Below are positions 1 to 7,014 of a DNA stretch of 21,084 bases, piece after piece. How positions within the stretch are numbered: position 1 is the first letter of the stretch; every line of letters starts with the position of its first letter. Source of the DNA: Spirochaetales bacterium (GTDB lineage: Bacteria; Spirochaetota; Spirochaetia; Treponematales; UBA12059); NCBI GenBank assembly GCA_016938515.1, contig JAFGUM010000178.1, positions 1 through 21,084 of the forward strand. The letters run 5' to 3'. Below the pieces are notes generated by a model. The model worked only from the letters and a program-made list of their open reading frames with translations, was not told the DNA's origin and searched no databases. The position numbers and the translations under genes were made by a program.

Positions 1-335
1 AGGGGGATTGAGCCGAGCGCGGTAACAACGCGTACGTGCATACCCGCGGCTGATGATAGTTTTAACAGTTCACGTTCTATCTGAGCAGCCAAATCGTGGG
101 TTGGTGTAACGACCAGCGCTTGCAACAACCGCGACGATTCGTCCAGAGCAGACAGTATAGGCGCAACATACGCGAACGTCTTGCCGGTACCCGTCGCGGA
201 GCTGATGTATGAGTCGTGTCCGTTTGCCACGACTGGCATGGCCGCTCGCTGTATTTCAGTGGGGGTACTGAACCCCAGCGCCGCGAAAGCCTGTGCTACG
301 GCGTCGCTGAGCCCGAGTTCCGAAAATTCATCCAT
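1..335 (-). CDS. DEAD-box RNA helicase, N-terminal part (3' end outside window)
   Basis: The reverse strand reads from ATG at 335 without a stop to the window edge, giving 111 residues. The translation shows the start of a superfamily 2 DEAD-box helicase: a Q motif (GFSTPTEIQ, about residues 22-30), Walker A/motif I ATGTGKT, and motif Ia PTHDLAAQI. These families unwind short RNA duplexes using ATP, in ribosome assembly, mRNA decay or cold adaptation. Motif II (DEAD) and the C-terminal RecA lobe lie beyond the window, so the paralogue (RhlE, CsdA, DbpA type) cannot be named. The start is right beside the Q motif as usual. No Shine-Dalgarno sequence precedes the ATG; a -10-like element ends six bases upstream. 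The gene is divergent from rnz, another RNA-metabolism gene. Confidence 0.9.
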   Translation of the reverse strand, partial: MDEFSELGLSDAVAQAFAALGFSTPTEIQRAAMPVVANGHDSYISSATGTGKTFAYVAPILSALDESSRLLQALVVTPTHDLAAQIERELLKLSSAAGMHVRVVTALGSIP

Positions 336-341
336 TTGCGA

Positions 342-371
342 ATAATCGCACGAAACGTCAGTGGATAGCAA
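342..371 (-). promoter_or_regulatory. Candidate sigma70 promoter of helicase gene, leaderless
   Basis: On the minus strand TTGCTA (371-366) and GATTAT (347-342) are separated by 18 bases. The -10 ends six bases before the ATG at 335, so transcription would begin at or next to the start codon. Each hexamer matches consensus at four of six positions, so this is moderate evidence. Confidence 0.4.
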
Positions 372-400
372 GTATGCGTCCTCCGGACCGTGGTAATAGA

Positions 401-429
401 TTGCCAAATGAAGCGCTTTTTCATATAGT
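401..429 (+). promoter_or_regulatory. Candidate sigma70 promoter of rnz, nearly leaderless
   Basis: TTGCCA (401-406) and TATAGT (424-429) are separated by exactly 17 bases, a near-consensus sigma70 promoter. The start codon of rnz at 438 lies eight bases after the -10, leaving a leader of only about two bases, and no Shine-Dalgarno sequence is present. The 7-base word AAGCGCT occurs at 411-417 inside the spacer and again at 430-436 just after the -10, flanking the -10 element like a possible operator. Confidence 0.6.
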
Positions 430-437
430 AAGCGCTC

Positions 438-1367
438 ATGAATCTAGAAGCCTTTATACTCGGGTGCGGCGGTATGATGCCGTTACCCCATCGTCACCTC
501 ACGAGCGTGCTCCTCAGGCGGGAAGGGGATTTGTTTCTCTTCGACGCCGGGGAAGGAACCCAGGTTTCGCTCAGGCGACTCAACCTGAGATGGAAAAAAA
601 TAAACGCCATCTTCATATCGCACACGCACGCAGACCACGTCACCGGGTTGCCGGGTTTGCTGATGCTGTCGAGCCAGGTGGACAGAGACGAGCCGTTGTA
701 CGTATACGGGCCACCAAAGATTGCCGAATACGTTGAAACGAGCAGACGTGTACTCGATATGTATATCAACTACGATATCATAGTCAAGGAAGTAGAAGCC
801 CCCGCAATCTGCTACGAAGGCGATGGCTTTCGCGTCAGGGCTTTTCCGTTGCGACACACCAAGACGTGCTATGGGTACGCATTAGAAGAAGATGCGCGAC
901 CCGGTGCTTTTTATCCCGAGAGAGCCAAAGAGCGTGGCGTACCGATGGGTCCCCTGTGGTCCAGATTGCAAGCGGGCGAGACAGTACTCGCTGGAGACGG
1001 TTCTGAGGTCTCGCCGCTGGACGTTCTTGGCCCGCCTCGCACGGGCAGGAAGTTTAGCTACGTTACAGACTCGCTGTACTTTCCCGAGATAGCTAGCGAG
1101 GTAGCCAACTCCGACCTGCTCGTCTGCGAAGGAATGTTTGAAAAGGACTTGCTGGCAAGCGCGATTGAAAAAAAGCACATGGCTGCTTTTCAGGCGGCGA
1201 CGCTGGCGAAGGACGCTGGTGGAGTAAAAAAGCTGGCGCTTATTCACTATAGTCCGCGCTACGCGGATCAGGAGTTGCGCGTATTGCTGGACGAGGCGCG
1301 CGCCGTATTTCCGGATACGGTGCTATCGAAGGATAGAATGCGTTTTACTCTCGACTACGTAGATTGA
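438..1367 (+). CDS. rnz: Ribonuclease Z (tRNase Z, short form)
   Basis: This 309-residue metallo-beta-lactamase-fold endonuclease removes the 3' trailer of tRNA precursors. The zinc signature SHTHADH is at residues 61-67 (H62, H64, D66, H67), with further ligands expected at H140 (PLRHT), D211 (VTDS) and H270 (HYSPRY); H247 sits in the conserved KHMAAFQAA region. The N-terminus, GCGGMMPLPHRHLTS followed by FDAGEGTQ, is typical of bacterial RNase Z of about 300-310 residues, so the protein is full length. The ATG at 438 starts at the conserved N-terminus and has no Shine-Dalgarno sequence; a strong promoter lies immediately upstream. A hairpin follows the stop codon, so the gene is probably transcribed alone. 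Confidence 0.95.
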   Translation: MNLEAFILGCGGMMPLPHRHLTSVLLRREGDLFLFDAGEGTQVSLRRLNLRWKKINAIFISHTHADHVTGLPGLLMLSSQVDRDEPLYVYGPPKIAEYVETSRRVLDMYINYDIIVKEVEAPAICYEGDGFRVRAFPLRHTKTCYGYALEEDARPGAFYPERAKERGVPMGPLWSRLQAGETVLAGDGSEVSPLDVLGPPRTGRKFSYVTDSLYFPEIASEVANSDLLVCEGMFEKDLLASAIEKKHMAAFQAATLAKDAGGVKKLALIHYSPRYADQELRVLLDEARAVFPDTVLSKDRMRFTLDYVD

Positions 1368-1388
1368 TCATGAGATCGCAGAGTTCTG

Positions 1389-1424
1389 CCCCACCGCGGT
1401 AACCGCTGGCGGGGTATTGTTGTT
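1389..1424 (+). terminator. Possible intrinsic terminator after rnz
   Basis: CCCC-A-CC-GCGG (1389-1399), loop TAA, then CCGC-T-GG-C-GGGG (1403-1414) form an imperfect GC-rich stem with one mismatch and one bulge. It is followed by a T-rich but not pure stretch (ATTGTTGTTT, 1416-1425). It lies 22 bases after the rnz stop and before the start of the ABC operon. The weak T-tract makes efficient termination uncertain. Confidence 0.5.
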
Positions 1425-1459
1425 TGCTGGACAAAACCAACGATTTCATGGGGGATCGT

Positions 1460-2425
1460 ATGATCGAAGTACAAAGCCTCGTCAAGCGTTACGGCTCCTT
1501 TGAAGCCGTACGGGACGTAAGCTTCAGCGTGGGTGCCGGTCGGGTTGTCGGGCTGCTTGGGCCTAATGGTGCGGGCAAGACGACCATCATGAAGGTTTTA
1601 ACGGGTTACCACCGACCCAGTTCCGGAAGCGCGACGCTCGCTGGCCGCGATGTGGTCGCAGATCCTATCGGCGCCAAAGCCCTCATAGGCTATCTCCCGG
1701 AAGGCGTTCCGTTGTATCTGGATATGTCGGTGTACGAGTTTCTTTCGTTCGTCGTTGACGCTCGCAATTTGCCCCAGGCTGGGCGCAAGCAGGCGATTGA
1801 CAGGGCTATGGAAGCGTGTGGCCTTGGCAAAGTGGCGGGCGTGAGGATGGAGCGCCTATCCAAGGGATACAGGCAACGCGTCGGCCTGGCGCAGGCTATA
1901 GTGCATGACCCGGACATACTCATTCTGGACGAACCGACTACCGGTCTCGATCCAAACCAGATTCTGGAAATTCGTTCGTTGATCCGTTCGCTCGGCGCTG
2001 AAAAGACGGTCATTCTATCTACGCACATTCTCCAGGAAGTAGAAGCCCTGTGCTCTGAGGTTCTCATCCTTAATGAAGGCAGGATCGTAGCTCAGGGAAG
2101 CGCCGCGGACATCGCGGCTCGAATGCCAGGGGAGGAGAGACTGGACTGCTCCGTAAAAGGAGCCACGCCGGCAGCCATCGAAGCTCTTTCCAGAGTAGCC
2201 GTAATCCGCGGCGTGCAGGTGCTCGGTAATACGCCCTCCGAACGTCCGGCCGTGGATATAGAGAAAATCCGTGTCGTAGCAGATTCTGGGCATGGTGATG
2301 AAGCCGCGGAGGCGGTTTTTGACTGGGCCGCGTCTAATGGCGCAAAGCTTCTGGAATTACGGCGGGATCGATTGTCGATGGAAGATATCTTTGTTCGTCT
2401 TACCAGGGAGGACACAGTTTCATGA
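1460..2425 (+). CDS. ABC-2 type transporter ATP-binding protein (GldA-like)
   Basis: A 321-residue nucleotide-binding subunit. It has Walker A GPNGAGKT (residues 34-41), signature LSKGYRQR (133-140), Walker B ILILDEP (153-159) with catalytic Glu, and the switch His in STHILQEVE (about 189). The Q-loop reads GYLPEG, with Glu where Gln is usual, as is common in GldA-type ATPases. About 100 residues follow the NBD and probably contact the partner. The ATG at 1460 is chosen because GGGGG (1450-1454) is properly spaced and the NBD fold begins there; an upstream in-frame TTG at 1424 has no support. The stop overlaps the next start (ATGA), so translation is probably coupled to the permease. The transported substrate is not evident. 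Confidence 0.9.
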   Translation: MIEVQSLVKRYGSFEAVRDVSFSVGAGRVVGLLGPNGAGKTTIMKVLTGYHRPSSGSATLAGRDVVADPIGAKALIGYLPEGVPLYLDMSVYEFLSFVVDARNLPQAGRKQAIDRAMEACGLGKVAGVRMERLSKGYRQRVGLAQAIVHDPDILILDEPTTGLDPNQILEIRSLIRSLGAEKTVILSTHILQEVEALCSEVLILNEGRIVAQGSAADIAARMPGEERLDCSVKGATPAAIEALSRVAVIRGVQVLGNTPSERPAVDIEKIRVVADSGHGDEAAEAVFDWAASNGAKLLELRRDRLSMEDIFVRLTREDTVS

Positions 2426-3144
2426 GGGGAAGCGTGACGGTAGCCCGCCGGGAGATTGCGGCGTACTTCAATTCTCCAGTGGCGTACATTTTCATAGTTT
2501 CATTTTTGTTGACGTGCGGGGTTATATTCTTCTTTCTCGAACGCTTTTTCGCCGTTGGCCAGGCAAGCATGCGGGGATACTTCTCACTGATGCCGTTTGT
2601 CCTTTCAGTACTCGCTCCGGCGCTGACGATGCGACTGTGGGCAGAGGAGCGCAGGGCTGGCACCTATGAGCTTCTGCTTACCATGCCGTTCCGGGACGGC
2701 GATATGGTGTTTGGCAAGTACCTGGCTTCGATGGCGGTGATAGGCGTTGCGTTGGCACTCAGCGTTCCAGTACCACTACTGGTGTCGCTATTTGGTAGAC
2801 TGGACCCCGGAGTAATACTGGCGGAATACCTGGGCGCTGCATTTATGGCTTCTGCCGCGGTGGCTATAGGACAGGCTGTATCCGGTGCCTCAAGAAATCA
2901 GATGAGCGCGTTTATGATAACCGTGCTCTCGCTTTTGTTCCTGAGCCTGTTATCACAGCTGACATCGTGGGTGGCATTGCCCGCGTGGCTGGCTTCAGCT
3001 GTCAACTGGGTGTCACTGTCGTATCACTTTGTGTCGTTCTCCCGCGGCGTCGTGGATACGAGGGATCTGGCCTACTTCGCTCTCATTACCGCTGGCAGCC
3101 TCTACGCGACCGCGCGCGTCGTAACAGCCGGGCGATGGAGGTGA
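2422..3144 (+). CDS. ABC-2 type permease subunit (GldF-like)
   Basis: A 240-residue polytopic membrane protein with about six hydrophobic segments. It opens with a short cytosolic stretch (ARREIAAYFNSPVAYIF), the usual N-terminus of GldF/NosY-type ABC-2 permeases, and has LWAEERRAGTYELLLTMP after the second segment, the characteristic cytosolic coupling-helix region of this family. GGGAGG (2406-2411) lies ten bases upstream of the ATG inside the ATPase gene, and start and stop overlap as ATGA. With the upstream ATPase and the two downstream genes it matches the arrangement of Gld-type ABC cassettes. The substrate is unknown; in Bacteroidetes relatives the complex is linked to gliding, but homologues are widespread in non-gliding bacteria. 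Confidence 0.88.
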   Translation: MRGSVTVARREIAAYFNSPVAYIFIVSFLLTCGVIFFFLERFFAVGQASMRGYFSLMPFVLSVLAPALTMRLWAEERRAGTYELLLTMPFRDGDMVFGKYLASMAVIGVALALSVPVPLLVSLFGRLDPGVILAEYLGAAFMASAAVAIGQAVSGASRNQMSAFMITVLSLLFLSLLSQLTSWVALPAWLASAVNWVSLSYHFVSFSRGVVDTRDLAYFALITAGSLYATARVVTAGRWR

Positions 3145-3148
3145 GCAG

Positions 3149-4765
3149 ATGATTCCAGAACTTATCAAGAGGGAACGGACGCTGTTCATGCTCAGCGTCA
3201 GCGCGCTCGCACTCGCGGCCATAGCGTCGACCATGTACTTTGCCCGCATTGATCTTACCGCTTCCAGGGAAAATACGCTTTCAAAGGCTACCCGACAGCT
3301 GCACCGCGAGCTGGCTGAACCGGTGCGGATTACGTATTTCGTTTCCAGAAATCTGGCTGATCGTCATCCAGGACCGGCGGCTATAGAAGACCTGCTACGG
3401 GAGGTTGAATCGGCAAACGCCGGGCGCGTGCGCGTGCGCATCGTTGATCCAGAGAAAAATCCGGAAGAGCCAGAAGCGTTTGGCCTGGTGCCGCAGCAGA
3501 TGCAGGTTGTTGAGCGTTCAGAACAGCGCCTGGCTCTTGTATATACGGGTATCGTCGTAGAATATCTGGACAGGTACGAGACTATACCGGCCATACTGTC
3601 TACCGAGACTCTTGAATACGAACTCGTCAAGGCAATCAGGGCAGCGGCAGGCGGCACTAGAACCATCGTAGGCCTGCTCGTCGGTGATGACGACAAAACC
3701 CTGGCTGAAGACTATCAGACGCTGTACGGTTCACTAGCCAGGGCTGGCTACGAAGTGAGGGAGATACGGCGTGGAGAAACGGTTGATGACGACGTGGACC
3801 TTCTATTCATTCTGGGAAATACGGCAATAGATCGTTATGACACAGCATTTATAGACGCATTCGTGATGCGCGGAGGCTCTACGTTCTTTGCGGTAAAAGC
3901 CGTGGATGTAAGGCCGGAGCAGGGCTTGGCCGCGAAGGAACTTCCAGAGGGAGGCGTGCTTGCGCTGCTGTCCGCCTATGGGTTTTCAGTGTCGCGACAG
4001 CTTGTTCTCGACCAGTCCAACCTGACGGTACCATTCCAGATGGCATCGCCAACCGGGGGCTACCGGATACAGTACATACGCTATCCGCACTGGGTGGCCG
4101 TAGACGCGCGGTATACCGATGCCGAGAGCCCTTTGACATCAAGGTTCGCAGGGCTCGACCTGTACTGGCCCAGTCCCATCGACATACAGCCGGCTCAGGG
4201 TGTCATGTACAGGGAACTGGCAAAAACGACGACGCAGGCGTGGCTTCAGGCAGAGCATTTTGCCGCCAGCCCCAGCGATCAGGCTCTTTTCAGCGTAGAA
4301 AGGGATGAGACGCTCGGACAATACCTGCTCGCGGCATCAGCCACGGGAATATTTACCAGCGCTTTTAACGCTACTGATATGCCATCAAGAGAAGGTGCGG
4401 CTCCACCACCAGCGCCTCAGTCGGTTGTATCCGCCGCTACCCGTATGGTCGTTGTTTCTTCCGGTGATTTTCTTACAGACCTTATGAGAATGAGCGAATC
4501 GACGTTCAACGCTACGTTCGCAGTAACAGCCGCTGATTGGTTGACCTCGAGCGACGATCTCGTAGCCATACGATCCAGAACAGCCGCTGACGATCGTCTC
4601 AACAAAGTGCGAGACGAGGGTCTGAAAGACCTGCTCATTACGCTTACCTACATTGTTACGCTCATCCTTGTACCCCTTGGCGTCATAGCGTACGGCTTTG
4701 TGCGAGCCGCGCGCAGGAATCGCGTAGAACGCGAGTGCCGTGCCGGGAAAGGAGTAGAGGCATGA
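3149..4765 (+). CDS. GldG-like ABC transporter auxiliary protein
   Basis: A 538-residue protein with an N-terminal membrane segment (about residues 12-31), a large extracytoplasmic region and a second membrane segment near the C-terminus (about 502-524) followed by a basic tail (RAARRNR). This two-anchor topology, and the start of the mature region (RIDLTASRENTLSKATRQLHREL), fit the GldG/ABC_transp_aux family, where the 'D-T-ENrfTLS' stretch after the first helix is conserved. GGAGGTG (3137-3143) supports the start at 3149, four bases after the permease stop. An alanine/proline-rich stretch (GAAPPPAPQ) lies around residue 415. The protein presumably works periplasmically with the ATPase and permease; it has no recognised catalytic site. 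Confidence 0.82.
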   Translation: MIPELIKRERTLFMLSVSALALAAIASTMYFARIDLTASRENTLSKATRQLHRELAEPVRITYFVSRNLADRHPGPAAIEDLLREVESANAGRVRVRIVDPEKNPEEPEAFGLVPQQMQVVERSEQRLALVYTGIVVEYLDRYETIPAILSTETLEYELVKAIRAAAGGTRTIVGLLVGDDDKTLAEDYQTLYGSLARAGYEVREIRRGETVDDDVDLLFILGNTAIDRYDTAFIDAFVMRGGSTFFAVKAVDVRPEQGLAAKELPEGGVLALLSAYGFSVSRQLVLDQSNLTVPFQMASPTGGYRIQYIRYPHWVAVDARYTDAESPLTSRFAGLDLYWPSPIDIQPAQGVMYRELAKTTTQAWLQAEHFAASPSDQALFSVERDETLGQYLLAASATGIFTSAFNATDMPSREGAAPPPAPQSVVSAATRMVVVSSGDFLTDLMRMSESTFNATFAVTAADWLTSSDDLVAIRSRTAADDRLNKVRDEGLKDLLITLTYIVTLILVPLGVIAYGFVRAARRNRVERECRAGKGVEA

Positions 4766-5709
4766 ACGAATACGCGTTCAGAAAAAAGGCTCTTATAGCC
4801 ATCAATAGTGTGCTTGCTACGATGATCGCGCTTGGTATCCTGTTTTCCCCGTCGTCTGAATCTAATAGAGCAGCCCGGAGAGACGTTCTGTCCAGCGCTG
4901 AAAAAGCAGCTTCGATTCGCATTCTTGGTAGCGAAGCGGTATCACTGAAGCGTTCGGGTGCTGGGTGGGTGCTTGAAGACGATGGGGGGTTGTTGCCAGC
5001 CGAATCATCCAGGATAGAAGCATTTTTGCAGGCGCTTGACGATATAGAGAGCCTGGAGCGCGTATCCGTCGATAGCGGGTCCAGAGCATCGCTCGGTCTC
5101 GATGAGACAACAGCGCGCGTAGTGGAAATTCTCGACTCAGGTGGCTTGATGCTGAGCCATTTTCTTGTAGGCAACTACGCCCAAGCTCCCGGCGAAGTCT
5201 ACATTGCATTTCCCGATGAAGATGAAGCGTATTCGGTTGACTCTGGAATCGCTTCGTACATTCTTGGCAAGCGTTCCAGCTGGCTAAACCTCCGGGTGTG
5301 GTCGACCGCTGTGTCTGTCGATGACATTCAGAGCCTTGAGGTAGCGGGAGTGCTGGACGACGGAACAGGTGATACCAGAGAAATTTCGTATAGCGTGGTT
5401 CGCTCCGGCAGAGAATGGAAATCAGGTGAGACGGTGATGGACGCCAGCGCGGTTGAAGCGTCGCTACGCGCTATCGCGGCATTGCGAGGTGACGACTATG
5501 CCCCGTCTGCTGAGCCCGCCGGGGAACCTTCTCTAGTCGTGACGCTTGAGCTTGCCAGTGGTGAGGCTCTACGTCTCGACATCGAAGCAAAGAGAGCAGA
5601 TGGAAAGTACCCGATAACATCGTCGCAGCGCAGCAGGCGCCTGTATCTACCGGCCTGGGCTCTTACTGAAGCCGTAAAGCCGCTGGAAGCCCTGAGCGAA
5701 GATTACTGA
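4762..5709 (+). CDS. DUF4340-type membrane-anchored protein
   Basis: A 315-residue protein with one N-terminal membrane anchor (about residues 9-28) and an extracytoplasmic beta-rich region. Features fit DUF4340: an early pair of phrases about side-chain-like repeats (SIRILGSEAVSLKRSG.GWVLE), then SRIEAFLQALDDIESLERVS, and a second similar half beginning around residue 170 (SWLNLRVWSTAVSVDDIQSLEV). DUF4340 proteins commonly follow GldG-like genes. ATG 4762 is preferred over the in-frame ATG at 4735 because AAAGGAG (4748-4754) is seven bases upstream and because it gives an ATGA overlap with the previous stop. The stop overlaps the 3' end of the opposite-strand gene by seven bases. Biochemical role is unknown; likely part of the same envelope complex. 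Confidence 0.78.
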   Translation: MNEYAFRKKALIAINSVLATMIALGILFSPSSESNRAARRDVLSSAEKAASIRILGSEAVSLKRSGAGWVLEDDGGLLPAESSRIEAFLQALDDIESLERVSVDSGSRASLGLDETTARVVEILDSGGLMLSHFLVGNYAQAPGEVYIAFPDEDEAYSVDSGIASYILGKRSSWLNLRVWSTAVSVDDIQSLEVAGVLDDGTGDTREISYSVVRSGREWKSGETVMDASAVEASLRAIAALRGDDYAPSAEPAGEPSLVVTLELASGEALRLDIEAKRADGKYPITSSQRSRRLYLPAWALTEAVKPLEALSEDY

Positions 5710-6962
5710 CCGGCCAGGTAGGCTCTGAACTTTTCGGGATCGGGTTTGAAGGCCATGATTCTGGCGTCAGAGTCCGACCGCGATTTGCTGAGAGCGGCCA
5801 TGGCTTCTCCTATGAGCCTGTCGGCGTCTACGAGCCTGCCTGCTCTCGATGACAGGCCCATGTATACGCCTGATCCAGCCTGCGCTGCCTTAAACTGGAA
5901 CGATGACGCAAGTTTTTTAAGCAGCTCTTCGCTCATGCGCACCGCGTGATCAACGTCTATGTTTGGCAGGATAAAGGCAGCACCGCCGTCACCGAAGAGA
6001 AACGCCATATCTTTGAAGCTGAAGTAGTCCCTGATGGTAGTGGCGAAGAGGTTGAACTCTTCTTCGCCGCGTTTTGAACCATCAAGTGACGCTATGAGCA
6101 GCGATAGATCTTGTTCGAACGAAGCGGCGCGGCGTAGCTCCGCGCCGAGCCGCTCGCGCAGGTACGCTTCCCAGCCAAGGCCGGATTCGTCGTCGAAAAG
6201 GCCGCGTGGTCCGGAGAGTATGCCATCCGGCAGATCCGCTGGATGGAGAATTACCGGTTTTGACGGCTCCGGCGCCGTGGGGGCGGGCGCTATGCCAGCC
6301 GGTTCTACGGCTGCAGCGGGCTCTACAGCTGCAGCGGGCTCCATAAACGGCTCTTCCGCGTATAGCGCGTGTTCCTCCAAAGGAGGCGCGGGCCGGGCTG
6401 TAGCCTCGGAGAATACCGTGCGCGCCTGGTTGGGCTCACGCGAATCATGACTCGTGTTGGACACGACGATAAGCCATGCTACCAAAGCGGCAAACATGAC
6501 CATCAACGCCATAGCCGCATCGCGTATCGGGTAGAACAACGACTCCTGGCTCAGCGTCACGTACAGCGCTTCCAGTGTAAGGCTGGACGGCAAGGAGCTT
6601 GAGAAGCTTGACGTTGAACCCTCAGGCCGTTCAAACGATAGACCTTTGGCATCGCGACGATAGTACGGCGACGCTCCAGGCATCGCGTACAGCACTTCGC
6701 CACTGGCGTCTTTGACTATAAGGGCCAGCAATCGTTGCTCGTGGCGCCAGGCTTCGGAGGCAGCGTGCCGCCACGCGTCGCCAAGCGCATCCGGGGGGGC
6801 TGAAACAATCGCAAGCGCGTCGTTTCTGATATCGGCAAACGATGCTCGTGCCTCGGCTCTTCCCGCTCCCAGCGCGATGGAGATCCGGGCTACCGGCCAT
6901 GCGGCTATCGCCGCGACTATAAGGCCAGTACCAAGAGCTATCAAAAGTGGTCCACGTTTCAT
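5703..6962 (-). CDS. Membrane protein with degenerate GGDEF domain
   Basis: A 419-residue protein with two membrane segments (about 6-27 and 149-168) enclosing an extracytoplasmic sensor-like region, then a cytosolic Pro/Ala/Glu-rich linker (about 170-260) carrying AAAVEP repeats, then a GGDEF-like domain (about 270-415). The loop that should read GGDEF is GDGGA (residues 324-328, in LFGDGGAAFILP), and the usual FK-x-ND-x-GH helix is replaced by SLDGSKRGEEEFNLF, so diguanylate cyclase activity is unlikely; a c-di-GMP/GTP-binding or scaffold role is an inference. Start ATG 6962 places the hydrophobic helix at the N-terminus; an in-frame ATG at 7034 would overlap the divergent gene and has no ribosome site. 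No Shine-Dalgarno sequence precedes 6962, and TATACT ends eight bases upstream. Confidence 0.75.
   Translation of the reverse strand: MKRGPLLIALGTGLIVAAIAAWPVARISIALGAGRAEARASFADIRNDALAIVSAPPDALGDAWRHAASEAWRHEQRLLALIVKDASGEVLYAMPGASPYYRRDAKGLSFERPEGSTSSFSSSLPSSLTLEALYVTLSQESLFYPIRDAAMALMVMFAALVAWLIVVSNTSHDSREPNQARTVFSEATARPAPPLEEHALYAEEPFMEPAAAVEPAAAVEPAGIAPAPTAPEPSKPVILHPADLPDGILSGPRGLFDDESGLGWEAYLRERLGAELRRAASFEQDLSLLIASLDGSKRGEEEFNLFATTIRDYFSFKDMAFLFGDGGAAFILPNIDVDHAVRMSEELLKKLASSFQFKAAQAGSGVYMGLSSRAGRLVDADRLIGEAMAALSKSRSDSDARIMAFKPDPEKFRAYLAGQ
6301..6342 (-). repeat. Short in-frame tandem repeat encoding AAAVEP
   Basis: An 18-base unit occurs twice in tandem (6301-6318 and 6319-6336, differing at two bases) with a six-base partial third copy (6337-6342). 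It encodes the AAAVEP repeats of the linker between membrane and GGDEF-like parts. Such units may vary in copy number by slippage. Confidence 0.85.
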
Positions 6963-6970
6963 GGTAAAGC

Positions 6971-6976
6971 AGTATA
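6971..6976 (-). promoter_or_regulatory. Candidate -10 element of GGDEF-like gene
   Basis: TATACT on the minus strand (6976-6971) ends eight bases before the ATG at 6962. The hexamer 17 bases upstream (TTCCAA, 6999-6994) is a poor -35, so the call rests mainly on the -10 and on the absence of a Shine-Dalgarno sequence. Confidence 0.35.
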
Positions 6977-6978
6977 AT
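6973..6978 (+). promoter_or_regulatory. Candidate -10 element of MEMO-like gene
   Basis: A consensus TATAAT on the plus strand lies 36 bases before the ATG at 7015. It overlaps the minus-strand TATACT, and sits in the small inverted repeat ATAAT-CCC-ATTAT (6974-6986). No good -35 is seen at 16-18 bases. The two divergent promoters would share their -10 region and could exclude each other. Confidence 0.4.
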
Positions 6979-7003
6979 CCCATTATCGTCGTTTTGGAAC
7001 CGC

Positions 7004-7010
7004 AAGGAGG
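7004..7010 (+). promoter_or_regulatory. Strong Shine-Dalgarno sequence fixing the start at 7015
   Basis: AAGGAGG followed by four bases and then ATG at 7015. It rules out the much longer in-frame extension back to 6712, which would run antisense through the divergent gene. Confidence 0.85.
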
Positions 7011-7014
7011 ATAT

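Noticed and set aside
374..736. 120-codon plus-strand open frame overlapping the rnz start
   Set aside because: Arg/His-rich translation, overlaps rnz in another frame and would start upstream of the rnz promoter.
1424..1459. TTG start adding 12 residues to the GldA-like ATPase
   Set aside because: It falls in the T-rich tail of the candidate terminator and lacks a ribosome site; GGGGG is correctly placed for ATG 1460.
6301..6342. CRISPR-like or regulatory repeat
   Set aside because: Only two 18-base tandem units with no spacers, in frame with a protein linker repeat.
6712..7014. Upstream in-frame extension of the MEMO-like gene by 101 codons
   Set aside because: It runs antisense through the GGDEF-like gene, and AAGGAGG at 7004-7010 clearly marks ATG 7015, where family homology starts.
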